A stretch of 64,000 bases of DNA from contig NZ_CP102951.1 of the NCBI RefSeq assembly GCF_024741815.1, positions 4,416,001-4,480,000 of the forward strand. The letters are read 5' to 3'. Positions 51,699 to 61,652 of the stretch are shown here, piece by piece (the stretch's first letter is position 1; each line of letters starts with the position of its first letter). The notes beneath the pieces are model-generated. The model was not told the origin of the DNA, ran no database searches, and worked only from the letters and a program-made list of their open reading frames with translations. A program made the position numbers and the translations under genes. The stretch is from Pseudomonas sp. LS1212 (lineage in GTDB: Bacteria; Pseudomonadota; Gammaproteobacteria; Pseudomonadales; Pseudomonadaceae).

Positions 51699-52004
51699 TC
51701 AGGGTTTTGTCCGCACCTGAATCAGTACCCAGGGCGAAACCACCACTGCCCAGATTTCCGGACGACGCTCATTGAGGTCTGCTGCCCTTGTATCAGACAG
51801 CTTGCTCACGCTCCCGGCGGCGTGCCAGACGGCAAAGTCTTCATGACGGTTCTCGGCCACGGCTTGCGCGACTTCGATCAAATCCAGCGTGGGCTCGACC
51901 CACAATAGGGCACCGCGGGCGAAAAAGGGCTGCAAACCCTCCCAGTCAATTACTGCCGTTTCTCCGAGCAGTTTGGCATAGAGGGTGCTAGGTTGTTCTG
52001 TCAT
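51699..52004 (-). CDS. DUF2288-family protein
   Basis: A 101-residue protein from ATG 52004: MTEQPSTLYAKLLGETAVID…, with the WEGLQPFFARGALLWVEPTL and WAVVVSPWVLIQ segments that mark DUF2288. A longer frame to 52130 includes non-conserved residues. Small cytoplasmic protein, function unknown. Confidence 0.8.
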   Translation of the reverse strand: MTEQPSTLYAKLLGETAVIDWEGLQPFFARGALLWVEPTLDLIEVAQAVAENRHEDFAVWHAAGSVSKLSDTRAADLNERRPEIWAVVVSPWVLIQVRTKP

Positions 52005-52223
52005 GGGTTTCACCAAAAATAGTTCGACGCTTTGATGGGTCGTATTTTTGCAGAAAAACCCGGTTTCAAATAAGTGATTGATCGACAAGTTCGGAAAAGC
52101 CAAGGATTGCACCCTGGATCTGGGCACCACCTGCCGCTTTTTTGTATCTTTCTGTCAATTAAGCGACGCCTATGTGTTTTGCCCCCGGCAGCCAGCTTTT
52201 CAAGCGATAAATTGGCGCTCTAC

Positions 52224-52239
52224 ACTGTACCGGTACAGT
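52224..52239. promoter_or_regulatory. Perfect 16-bp palindrome upstream of braC
   Basis: ACTGTACCGGTACAGT is fully self-complementary and lies 100 bases before the braC ATG, in the 334-base gap that also holds the DUF2288 promoter. It is a strong candidate operator; the regulator is unknown. The rest of the gap shows no gene. Confidence 0.55.
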
Positions 52240-52338
52240 TGCCGGGGGGATGACCGGGATAGGTGTGGTAATGCTGATCCGGTCCTGTAGCCTTGGTCGC
52301 CAGGACTATAAAAACTACAACAGATGATTGGAGCACTA

Positions 52339-53466
52339 ATGAATAAGGCTACTAAGCAGATTTCCAAACTGTTTGCCGCAATGGTACTGGCAGGGGTTGC
52401 CAGCCATTCGTTCGCAGCCGACACCATCAAGATCGGTATCGCCGGCCCGAAAACCGGCCCCGTCACTCAGTATGGCGACATGCAGTTCATCGGCGCCAAG
52501 ATGGCCATCGAGCAGATCAACGCCAAGGGGGGTGTCGATGGCAAGATGCTTGAAGCCAAGGAATACGACGACGCGTGCGACCCTAAACAAGCCGTGGCCA
52601 TCGCCAACAAAGTGGTCAACGATGGTGTGAAGTTCGTTGTCGGCCACCTGTGCTCCAGCTCCACCCAACCGGCTTCTGACATCTACGAAGACGAAGGCGT
52701 GATCATGATCACCCCGGCTGCCACCAGCCCGGAAATCACCGCCCGTGGCTACAAGATGGTCTTCCGCACCATCGGCCTGGACAGCGCTCAAGGCCCGGCA
52801 GCCGGCAACTACATCGCCGACCACGTCAAGCCGAAAATCGTTGCCGTCCTGCACGACAAGCAGCAGTACGGTGAAGGCATCGCCACCGCCGTGAAGCAAA
52901 CCCTCGAAGGCAAAGGCGTCAAGGTTGCCGTGTTCGAAGGCCTGAACGCCGGCGACAAGGACTTCTCCTCGATCATCCAGAAGCTCAAGCAAGCCAACGT
53001 CGACTTCGTCTACTACGGCGGCTACCACCCGGAGCTGGGCCTGATCCTGCGCCAGTCCAAGGAAAAGGGCCTGAACGCCAAGTTCATGGGGCCTGAGGGC
53101 GTGGGCAACGACTCCATCTCGCAGATCGCCCAGAACGCCTCCGAAGGCCTGCTGGTGACCCTGCCGAAATCCTTCGACCAGGATCCTGCCAACCAGGCGC
53201 TGGTGAAAGCCTTCACCGACAAGAAGCAGGACCCGACCGGCCCGTTCGTGTTCCCGGCCTACTCGGCCGTTGACGTGATCGCCGAAGGCATCAAGGCCGC
53301 CAAGAGCGAAGATACCGCCAAGGTGGCTGAAGCCATTCACAAAGGCACCTTCAAAACCCCTACCGGCGACCTGTCGTTCGACGACAAGGGCGACCTGAAG
53401 GACTTCAAGTTCGTGGTCTATCAGTGGCATTTCGGTAAACCAAAGACTGAAGTTTCGCCTCAGTAA
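52339..53466 (+). CDS. braC: Branched-chain amino acid ABC transporter substrate-binding protein BraC
   Basis: A 375-residue periplasmic protein: signal peptide (MNKATKQISKLFAAMVLAGV…FAA), then mature DTIKIGIAGPKTGPVTQYGD, the Leu/Ile/Val-binding fold. It has the disulphide pair (DDACDPKQA and GHLCSSST) and the SSSTQPASDIYEDEG loop. GGAG stands five bases before the ATG. It delivers Leu, Ile, Val and related amino acids to BraDEFG. A strong hairpin follows it. Confidence 0.95.
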   Translation: MNKATKQISKLFAAMVLAGVASHSFAADTIKIGIAGPKTGPVTQYGDMQFIGAKMAIEQINAKGGVDGKMLEAKEYDDACDPKQAVAIANKVVNDGVKFVVGHLCSSSTQPASDIYEDEGVIMITPAATSPEITARGYKMVFRTIGLDSAQGPAAGNYIADHVKPKIVAVLHDKQQYGEGIATAVKQTLEGKGVKVAVFEGLNAGDKDFSSIIQKLKQANVDFVYYGGYHPELGLILRQSKEKGLNAKFMGPEGVGNDSISQIAQNASEGLLVTLPKSFDQDPANQALVKAFTDKKQDPTGPFVFPAYSAVDVIAEGIKAAKSEDTAKVAEAIHKGTFKTPTGDLSFDDKGDLKDFKFVVYQWHFGKPKTEVSPQ

Positions 53467-53486
53467 GCAGGTTCCATGAGTAATAG

Positions 53487-53517
53487 AGCCCACTGCGCAA
53501 GCAGTGGGCTTTGTTTT
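53487..53517 (+). terminator. Hairpin terminator between braC and braD
   Basis: AGCCCACTGC and GCAGTGGGCT pair around GCAA and are followed by TTGTTTT. It lies 21 bases after the braC stop and would let the binding protein be made in excess over the membrane complex. Confidence 0.8.
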
Positions 53518-53695
53518 ACGAGGTTAATGGGTCAGGGTTCCGCGATCCGGGAACTGACTTACCTGAAAATCTTAAAACCGTCACCAGCGGTTCGCTGGCA
53601 AACGCTCGTGCGAAGGTGGCTACAGACCACACAGCCCGGGCTGGAACATGACTCCACCAGTGAAATGCGTATCAGGTTTTTAGGAGCGTTTTGTA

Positions 53696-54615
<920 letters not shown>

Positions 54616-54619
<4 letters not shown>

Positions 54620-55872
54620 CTCGCAATCTTAAACAGGCGCTGTTCAGCGCCCTGCTGGTATGGGCAGTCGCCTATCCGGTACTCGGTCTGAAACTGTCCA
54701 TCGCCGGCATCAACCTCATAGTCGAGGGTGCCAGTGCCTCAACGCTGGCCATCATCGCCGCCTGCTCGGTGCTGATGTTCCTGCGCGTGTTGTTCGACAG
54801 TCAGTGGAACACCTTGATGAAGTCCGGGCAGAGAGGCCCGCTGGTTTCGCCCAAGGTCAGCAACTTCATGACCCTGCCAACCACCCAGCGCTGGGTCATC
54901 ATGGGGTTGATCATCGTCGCTCTGGTGTGGCCGTTCTTCGGCTCTCGCGGTGCGGTGGATATCGCCACGCTGATCCTGATCTATGTGTTGCTCGGCCTGG
55001 GCCTGAACATCGTGGTCGGACTGGCCGGCCTGCTCGACCTGGGCTATGTCGGCTTCTACGCCGTGGGCGCCTACAGCTATGCCCTGCTCTCGCACTACTA
55101 CGGGCTGAGCTTCTGGATCTGCCTGCCGATCGCCGGCTTGATGGCCGCGACCTTCGGCTTCCTGCTCGGCTTCCCGGTACTGCGTCTGCGTGGCGACTAC
55201 CTGGCCATCGTTACCCTGGGCTTCGGCGAGATCATTCGCCTGTTCCTGCGTAACCTGACCGACCTCACCGGTGGCCCGAACGGCATCAGCAACATCGAGA
55301 AGCCAACGTTCTTCGGCCTGACCTTCGAACGCAAGGCAGCTGAAGGCCTGCAGACCTTCCACGAATACTTCGGCCTGGAGTACAACTCGGTCAACAAGGT
55401 GATTTTCCTTTACCTGGTTGCCCTGTTGCTGGCGCTGTTCGCGCTGTTCGTGATCAACCGCCTGCTGCGCATGCCGATCGGCCGTGCCTGGGAAGCCTTG
55501 CGCGAAGACGAAATCGCCTGCCGGGCCCTGGGCCTGAACCCGACCGTCATCAAGCTTTCGGCATTCACCCTAGGCGCCTGCTTCGCCGGTTTTGCCGGTA
55601 GCTTCTTCGCTGCCCGCCAGGGCCTGGTGACGCCGGAATCCTTCACCTTCATCGAGTCTGCGACCATCCTCGCCATCGTCGTATTGGGCGGCATGGGCTC
55701 GCAGCTGGGCGTCGTCCTCGCCGCCACCGTGATGATCCTGCTGCCTGAGCTGATGCGTGACTTCAGCGAATACCGCATGTTGATGTTCGGTGCCTTGATG
55801 GTGCTGATGATGATTTGGCGCCCACAAGGTCTGCTGCCCATGCAACGTCCTCACATGGAGCTGCGCAAATGA
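54616..55872 (+). CDS. braE: Branched-chain amino acid permease BraE (LivM)
   Basis: A 418-residue permease with an additional N-terminal segment as in Pseudomonas LivM (QALFSALLVWAVAYPVLGLK). LivM motifs include LNIVVGLAGLLDLGYVGFYA and EDEIACRALGLNPTVIKL. It partners BraD. Overlaps braF by 4 bases. Confidence 0.95.
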
Positions 55873-56636
55873 GCAGAGAGATCCTCAAAGTAAATGGCCT
55901 GAGCATGCGCTTCGGCGGCTTGCTGGCGGTCAATGGCGTGTCCCTGAGCGTGAAAGAGAAACAGGTGGTGTCGATGATCGGCCCCAACGGCGCCGGTAAA
56001 ACCACTGTATTCAACTGCCTGACCGGGTTCTACAAACCCACTTCGGGCAGCATCCAGCTCAACGGTGAAGCGATCGAAGGCCTGCCTGGCCACAAGATCG
56101 CCGGCAAAGGCGTGGTGCGTACCTTCCAGAACGTGCGGTTGTTCAAGGAAATGACCGCCGTGGAAAACCTGCTGATCGCCCAGCACCGCCACCTGAACAC
56201 CAATTTCCTGTCAGGCCTGTTCAAGACCCCGGCGTTTCGCCGCAGCGAGCGCGAGGCGATGGAATACGCCGAGTTCTGGCTGGATAAGGTCAACCTCAAG
56301 GAGTTCGCCAACCGTCCGGCCGGCACTCTGGCCTATGGACAGCAGCGCCGCCTGGAAATCGCCCGCTGCATGATGACCCGTCCGCGGATCCTCATGCTCG
56401 ACGAACCGGCCGCCGGCCTCAACCCGCGGGAAACCGAAGACCTCAAGGCGCTGATCGGAACCCTGCGCGAAGAGCACGACGTGACCGTGCTGCTGATCGA
56501 ACACGACATGAAACTGGTCATGAGCATCTCCGACCATATCTTCGTGATCAACCAGGGCACGCCTCTGGCCAACGGCACACCGGAACAGGTCCGCGACAAC
56601 CCTGAAGTGATCAAAGCCTACCTGGGGGAAGCGTAA
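55869..56636 (+). CDS. braF: Branched-chain amino acid ABC transporter ATPase BraF (LivG)
   Basis: A 255-residue ATPase. Walker A is GPNGAGKTTVFNCL, the signature region is LAYGQQRRLEIARC and Walker B is RILMLDEPAAGLNP, with switch His in IEHDMKLV. The ATG overlaps the braE stop. It pairs with BraG to drive uptake. Confidence 0.96.
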   Translation: MSREILKVNGLSMRFGGLLAVNGVSLSVKEKQVVSMIGPNGAGKTTVFNCLTGFYKPTSGSIQLNGEAIEGLPGHKIAGKGVVRTFQNVRLFKEMTAVENLLIAQHRHLNTNFLSGLFKTPAFRRSEREAMEYAEFWLDKVNLKEFANRPAGTLAYGQQRRLEIARCMMTRPRILMLDEPAAGLNPRETEDLKALIGTLREEHDVTVLLIEHDMKLVMSISDHIFVINQGTPLANGTPEQVRDNPEVIKAYLGEA

Positions 56637-57338
56637 ATGCTGCAGTTCGAAAACGTTTCTACCTTCTACGGCAAGATCCAGGCACTGCACGGGGTCAACG
56701 TGGAAGTCCGCCAGGGCGAGATCGTCACCCTGATCGGCGCCAACGGCGCCGGTAAATCGACCCTGCTGATGACCCTATGCGGCTCGCCTCGCGCCCACAG
56801 CGGCCACATCCGCTACATGGGCGAAGAGCTGGTCGGGCTCGAGTCGGCGCAGATCATGCGCAAGAGCATTGCCGTCGTGCCGGAAGGCCGCCGGGTGTTC
56901 GCCCGCCTGACCGTCGAAGAGAACCTGTCCATGGGTGGTTTCTTCACCGACAAGGGCGACTACCAGGAGCAGATGGACAAGGTCCTGCAGTTGTTCCCGC
57001 GCCTGAAGGAGCGCTTCAACCAGCGCGGCGGCACCATGTCCGGCGGTGAACAGCAAATGCTCGCCATCGGCCGTGCGCTGATGAGCAAGCCCAAGCTGTT
57101 GTTGCTCGACGAGCCTTCGCTGGGCCTGGCACCGATCATCATCCAGCAGATTTTCGACATCATCGAACAACTGCGACGTGATGGCGTGACCGTATTCCTG
57201 GTCGAGCAGAACGCCAACCAGGCCCTGAAAGTCGCCGACCGTGCCTACGTGCTGGAAAACGGTCGCGTGGTCATGCAGGGTACTGGCGAAGCCTTGCTCA
57301 ACGATCCGAAAGTACGCGATGCGTACCTGGGTGGTTGA
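56637..57338 (+). CDS. braG: Branched-chain amino acid ABC transporter ATPase BraG (LivF)
   Basis: A 233-residue ATPase: Walker A GANGAGKSTLLMTL, signature MSGGEQQMLAIGRALM, Walker B LLLLDEPSLGLAP and switch segment VEQNANQALK, with the typical LivF Gln-Asn in place of His. It directly follows braF with no gap and ends the operon. Confidence 0.96.
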   Translation: MLQFENVSTFYGKIQALHGVNVEVRQGEIVTLIGANGAGKSTLLMTLCGSPRAHSGHIRYMGEELVGLESAQIMRKSIAVVPEGRRVFARLTVEENLSMGGFFTDKGDYQEQMDKVLQLFPRLKERFNQRGGTMSGGEQQMLAIGRALMSKPKLLLLDEPSLGLAPIIIQQIFDIIEQLRRDGVTVFLVEQNANQALKVADRAYVLENGRVVMQGTGEALLNDPKVRDAYLGG

Positions 57339-57349
57339 TGCCACGTTGT

Positions 57350-57378
57350 AAAAAAACGGCCTTCGGGCCGTTTTTTTT
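57350..57378 (+). terminator. Terminator of the bra operon
   Basis: AAAAAACGGCC and GGCCGTTTTTT pair around TTCG, a textbook rho-independent terminator 12 bases after the braG stop. Confidence 0.9.
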
Positions 57379-57482
57379 ATCCCCCCTGTAACACCCACCC
57401 CTGAGCAGTCTCTACTGTTACAGGCAAGCAACACATCCCCCTGTGTAGCGCCAATCCCAAACTCAACCACTGGAGCATCGCC

Positions 57483-57794
57483 ATGAACAACCAAAGCACC
57501 CTGGGCCTGTCCCTCTCCGCCACCGCCCTGGCACTGGCCCTGGGCTCGGCCCTCAGCCTGAGCATGATCCCCGCCGCCCATGCCGCCGACGACATGGAAA
57601 AATGCTACGGCGTCGCCATGAAGGGCAAGAACGACTGCGCAGCAGGCGCAGGCACCACCTGTGCCGGCACTTCGAAAATGGACCATCAAGCAAACGCCTG
57701 GAAACTGGTCCCTAAAGGCACCTGCGAAAAAACCGCCAGTCCCACTTCGCCCACCGGCTTCGGTCAGCTCCAGGCCTTCAAGGCAAAGTCCTGA
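57483..57794 (+). CDS. bufA: BufA1-type bufferin RiPP precursor (DUF2282)
   Basis: A 103-residue precursor with a cleavable N-terminal signal (TALALALGSALSLSMIPAAHA) and a core with four cysteines in EKCYGVAMKGKNDCAAG, GTTCAGT and PKGTCEKT, the DUF2282 layout. Bufferins are peptides whose cysteines are modified by an MNIO enzyme; they are exported and bind copper. The three downstream genes are the usual maturation partners. Confidence 0.88.
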   Translation: MNNQSTLGLSLSATALALALGSALSLSMIPAAHAADDMEKCYGVAMKGKNDCAAGAGTTCAGTSKMDHQANAWKLVPKGTCEKTASPTSPTGFGQLQAFKAKS

Positions 57795-57827
57795 CTCCCA
57801 ACCAATCGACCAGCCTGAGCCTCGATC

Positions 57828-58715
57828 ATGACAACTCCAGCCGCCACCGCCGTGCATCGAGCCGCTCAGGCCGCCTGCCAGCTACCAGCCCGAGTCGGGG
57901 TGGGGCTCAAGCCCGAGTACTTTCGCGGTCTGCTCGAAGACCATCCGGACATTGGTTTTCTTGAAATCCATGCCGAGAACTACATGGTCGAGGGCGGGCC
58001 TTTTCACCGCTACCTCGGCTTGCTTCACGAAAAGTATCCGCTTTCGATCCACGGGGTCGGCTTGTCCATCGGCGCCGAAACCCCGCTGGACCGCGACCAT
58101 CTGCAGCGCCTGAAAACTCTGTTCGAAAGGCACCCACCGCAAGCATTCTCCGAACACCTGGCCTGGTCCAGCCACGGCCCGCTGTTCCTCAACGATCTAC
58201 TGCCGCTGGCCTACGACCGGACGACGCTGAACCGTGTTTGCTCCCATGTGGATCAGGTTCAGGAAACACTGGGGCGCCCCTTGTTGCTGGAGAATCCGGC
58301 CACTTACCTGGAGTTCAAGGCCTCGACCCTGGATGAAACGGATTTCATCAGCGAAATCGTGCAGCGGACCGGTTGTGGCCTGCTGCTCGACGTCAACAAT
58401 GTGTATGTCTCGTGCATCAATCATGGCCGCGATCCACTGGCGTACCTGTCCGCCCTGCCCCTGCACGCCGTGGAACAGGTTCACCTGGCAGGCTTCAGCG
58501 AAGATGCCGACGGCATGGGCCAGCGCCTGCTGATCGACAGCCACTCGGCCCCCATCGATGACGCGGTGTGGGCGCTCTACCGCCAATTGCTCCAGCGCAT
58601 CGGGCCGATCCCTACGCTGATCGAGCGCGACAACGACCTGCCGCCCTTGCCGCAGTTGTTGGCCGAAGCCCGCCGGGCTGAAGAATTGATCATGGCCTGC
58701 GAGGTTCAGCCATGA
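57828..58715 (+). CDS. bufB: MNIO-family (DUF692) iron oxidase BufB
   Basis: A 295-residue TIM-barrel protein. The metal ligands appear in FLEIHAENYM, SIHGVGLSIG, FSEHLAWSSHG, LLLENPATY, LLLDVNNVYV and HLAGFSEDAD. MNIO (multinuclear non-heme iron oxidative) enzymes such as MbnB convert peptide cysteines to oxazolone or thiooxazole-type groups. It is 34 bases after bufA and overlaps bufC by 4 bases. Confidence 0.93.
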   Translation: MTTPAATAVHRAAQAACQLPARVGVGLKPEYFRGLLEDHPDIGFLEIHAENYMVEGGPFHRYLGLLHEKYPLSIHGVGLSIGAETPLDRDHLQRLKTLFERHPPQAFSEHLAWSSHGPLFLNDLLPLAYDRTTLNRVCSHVDQVQETLGRPLLLENPATYLEFKASTLDETDFISEIVQRTGCGLLLDVNNVYVSCINHGRDPLAYLSALPLHAVEQVHLAGFSEDADGMGQRLLIDSHSAPIDDAVWALYRQLLQRIGPIPTLIERDNDLPPLPQLLAEARRAEELIMACEVQP

Positions 58716-59467
58716 GCACGCAAGCCGATTTCGCCGCGGCCCTGTTCGACCTTGAACGCACCGGCCCGACCGATCTGTTCAGCAGCCCGGCGCCTGACAG
58801 TCGATTTGCGGTCTACCGCAACAACGTCATCAGCTCATTGCTGGGCGCGATGGCCGACAGCTACCCGGTGGTGCTGCAACTGGTGGGCGAAGCCTTCTTC
58901 AACGCCATGGGCCTGGCCTACGTGCAGTCCCATCCACCTCGCTCGCGCCTGCTGGTGGAATATGGCGAGGACTTCGCCGCCTTTATCGAAAGCTTTGAAC
59001 CAGCTGCCAGCCTGCCCTACCTCGCCGACGTCGCGCGCCTGGAGCGGCTGCGCATACGCGCCTACCACGCCGCCGACAGCAACGCCGTCGGCCATGCAGC
59101 GATTGCCGAGCTATTGGCGCAACCGGAAAGTCTGGTCGAGCTGCGCCTGAGCCTGCACCCAAGCCTCTCGATTCTGGTGTCGGACTTTGCCATCTGTTCG
59201 CTCTGGCAGGCCCATCAACATGACGGGGAGATCGAGACGGTCGATCCCTGGCTGCCCGAGCGCGCCCTGGTACTGCGCTGCGGCCTGGAGGTCGAACTCC
59301 TGGCACTTGATCCTGGAACCTGCGCGTTCATCCAGGCACTGCAGAGCGGTCTGCCCCTTGGCCAGGCAGCCGGCCAGGGCTTGCAAGCCAGTACCGGCTT
59401 CGACCTGGGCCACTGCCTGGCCCTGCTGATCGGCAAAGCCGCCATCACTCAACTGCACACACGGTAA
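58712..59467 (+). CDS. bufC: BufC-type partner protein (DUF2063)
   Basis: A 251-residue protein with the DUF2063 N-terminal helical domain (FAAALFDLERTGPTDLFSSP, FAVYRNNVISSLLGAMADSY) and a second domain of the HvfC type. BufC/MbnC-like partners present the precursor to the MNIO enzyme. ATGA overlap with bufB indicates translational coupling. Confidence 0.88.
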   Translation: MSTQADFAAALFDLERTGPTDLFSSPAPDSRFAVYRNNVISSLLGAMADSYPVVLQLVGEAFFNAMGLAYVQSHPPRSRLLVEYGEDFAAFIESFEPAASLPYLADVARLERLRIRAYHAADSNAVGHAAIAELLAQPESLVELRLSLHPSLSILVSDFAICSLWQAHQHDGEIETVDPWLPERALVLRCGLEVELLALDPGTCAFIQALQSGLPLGQAAGQGLQASTGFDLGHCLALLIGKAAITQLHTR

Positions 59468-59478
59468 AAGGGCTGAGC

Positions 59479-59976
59479 ATGAACACCTACAAGGGTACCC
59501 GCAGTCTCCCCGTTCGCCTGGTAGAGCGCGCCATTGCGTTGTTCGAAGCGATCCCCCACAGCCTGGTCGCATTCATCGCGCGCTTCTCGATTGCGGCGGT
59601 GTTCTGGAAATCCGGGCAAACCAAGGTCGAAGGCTTCGCAGTCGATCTGATCTCCGGCAACTTCGAACTGGGCATGCCGCACCTGGCCGACTCGACCATT
59701 CCCTTGTTTCGAAGCGAATACCCGGTGCCGTTGCTTACACCTGAAGTGGCGGCGCACATGGCAGCCTTTGCCGAACACTTTTTTCCGGTTCTGATTCTGG
59801 TCGGCTTCGCCACCCGTTTCTCTGCACTGGCGTTGCTCGGGATGACCCTGGTCATTCAGACATTCGTCTACCCCGACGCCTACCCCACCCACGGTACCTG
59901 GGCGGCGGTGCTGCTCTATCTGATGGCCCGTGGGCCAGGAGTGCTTTCGATCGACCACCTGATTGCCCGGCGCTAG
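59479..59976 (+). CDS. DoxX-family membrane protein, bufferin-operon associated
   Basis: A 165-residue protein with four membrane segments (LVAFIARFSIAAVFWKSGQ, HFFPVLILVGFATRFSALAL, LLGMTLVIQTFVYP) typical of the DoxX family. DoxX genes are routine last members of bufferin and related MNIO clusters, with a suspected redox role. It starts 11 bases after bufC. Its last codons overlap the stop of the convergent LysR gene by 4 bases. Confidence 0.87.
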   Translation: MNTYKGTRSLPVRLVERAIALFEAIPHSLVAFIARFSIAAVFWKSGQTKVEGFAVDLISGNFELGMPHLADSTIPLFRSEYPVPLLTPEVAAHMAAFAEHFFPVLILVGFATRFSALALLGMTLVIQTFVYPDAYPTHGTWAAVLLYLMARGPGVLSIDHLIARR

Positions 59977-60881
59977 AGTTTTTCCAGTGCCTGGGTACTG
60001 CGCTGGAACCAGCCCATCAGGTAATCGGCCAACACCTGAACCCTCCTGGGCATGCCACCCTGGTACGGATGAACCAGAAACATCGGCGTGCTGCGGGTCT
60101 GGTAGTCGCGCAACAACCACTGCAAGCGCCCATCACCCAATTCGGCATGCAGCATGTAGGACGGCAGCCGAACGATCCCGGCGCCCACCAGCGCCGCTTT
60201 CTTCAGCAGGCTGTAGTGGTTGCTGGCGAGCGGCCCCGAAACCCGCACACGGAGCAATTCATGGCGCTGGTGGTACAGCCATTCCTCCCGGCCGCTATAG
60301 TGGCTGTTGAGCAGGCAACGATGCTCGGCAAGCTCCATGGGCGTATGGGGCTCCCCATGCTGCGCCAGGTAGGCCGGGCTGGCGCAGGTGACTTCCTGCA
60401 TGGCCAGCAGGGGCCTGGCCACCAACCGCTCGTCATTGGCCACGTTCGAGCGGATCGCCAGGTCGAAGCCATCGCGCAATAAATCCCGGTAACCATTGTT
60501 GAGCTCCAGTTCGATCTGGATCTCGGGATACGTGCCCGAGAACTCAAGCAGCAACCCCTCGAAGAACGTTTCCCCCAGCGAGACCGGTACCGTCATGCGT
60601 ACCGGCCCGGCCATGTCGTCCTTGAGCCGGGCCAGCGCCTGGCGCGCTCTTTCCACTTGGGCGACCAATGCCTGTGCCTGGGGCAACAGTGCCGCGCCAG
60701 CGGCCGTCAGGCTGAGGCGGCGGGTGGTTCGGTGCAGCAACAACACTGAGTGACTGGTTTCCAATCGACTGATGCGCTTGGACAGCTGGCCTTTGCTCCA
60801 GCCCAATTGCTGCGCGGCCAGCGTAAAACTGCCCGCCTCCATCAACACGGCAAAGGCTGTCAGGTCATCCAGTTCGCTCAT
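59973..60881 (-). CDS. LysR-family regulator (AaeR-type)
   Basis: A 302-residue LTTR starting MSELDDLTAFAVLMEAGSFT, with HTH QLGWSKGQLSKRISRLE and a C-terminal effector domain. The ATG at 60881 fits the family; the frame extends to 60944. It is divergent from a short SDR gene, 105 bases apart, a common autoregulated pair. Confidence 0.87.
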   Translation of the reverse strand: MSELDDLTAFAVLMEAGSFTLAAQQLGWSKGQLSKRISRLETSHSVLLLHRTTRRLSLTAAGAALLPQAQALVAQVERARQALARLKDDMAGPVRMTVPVSLGETFFEGLLLEFSGTYPEIQIELELNNGYRDLLRDGFDLAIRSNVANDERLVARPLLAMQEVTCASPAYLAQHGEPHTPMELAEHRCLLNSHYSGREEWLYHQRHELLRVRVSGPLASNHYSLLKKAALVGAGIVRLPSYMLHAELGDGRLQWLLRDYQTRSTPMFLVHPYQGGMPRRVQVLADYLMGWFQRSTQALEKL

Positions 60882-60986
60882 GCATTGTTTCCAGATGAAA
60901 ACCAAAGGTTGCCTATTAGCACGCTTATCTACAGAAAAAACCACCCTAGACTAACGATTCCCCTACCGCTACCGAGGAATGGCTCA

Positions 60987-61586
60987 ATGAAAATCCTGTT
61001 GATCGGCGCCAACGGCACCATTGGCTCGGCAGTTGCCGAAGAACTGGCCCAGCGCCACGAAATCGTGCGTATCGGCCGCAGCAGCGGCGACCTCCAGGTC
61101 GACATCAGCGACAGCGCGTCGATTCGCCGCCTGTTCGAACAGACCGGGAAGTTCGATGCACTGGTCTGCGCCGCCGGAAATGTGACCTTCGCCCCGCTGG
61201 CGGAAATGACCGAGAAAGACTTTGCACTGGGCTTGAGTGACAAGCTCATGGGCCAGGTCAATCTGTTGCTGATCGGCCGCGACTATGCCAACGACGGCGC
61301 TTCGTTCACCTTCACCACTGGCGTGCTCAGCCACGACCCGATTCGCAGCGGCAGCTCGGCCGCGCTGGTCAATGGCGCCATCGACAGTTTCGTGCGTGCT
61401 GCGGCGATCGAATTGCCACGCGGCCTGCGCGTCAACTCAGTGAGCCCGAATGTACTGGCCGAAGCAATGGACAGCTACGCGCCCTATTTCCGCGGGTTCA
61501 AGCCGGTTCCGGCAGCCGACGTCGCGCTGGCCTATGCCAAGAGCGTGGAAGGCTTGCAGACTGGCCAGACCTACCGTGTAGGCTGA
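60987..61586 (+). CDS. Short-chain dehydrogenase (about 199 residues)
   Basis: A short SDR: cofactor motif LLIGANGTIGSAVAEELAQR, CAAGNVTF in place of NNAG, Thr/Ser in TFTTGVLSH, RVNSVSPNVLAEAMDS. The usual Tyr-x-x-x-Lys segment is replaced by SAALVNGAIDSFVRAAA, without Tyr or Lys. This variant is common in LysR-linked SDRs of this size; catalytic activity is uncertain. Confidence 0.8.
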   Translation: MKILLIGANGTIGSAVAEELAQRHEIVRIGRSSGDLQVDISDSASIRRLFEQTGKFDALVCAAGNVTFAPLAEMTEKDFALGLSDKLMGQVNLLLIGRDYANDGASFTFTTGVLSHDPIRSGSSAALVNGAIDSFVRAAAIELPRGLRVNSVSPNVLAEAMDSYAPYFRGFKPVPAADVALAYAKSVEGLQTGQTYRVG

Positions 61587-61652
61587 ACGCCACCCTTGTG
61601 ATCGGCGGGCAGCCTGCGTAACGTGGCGGCACTTCTCAGGAGACCCTCTTCG

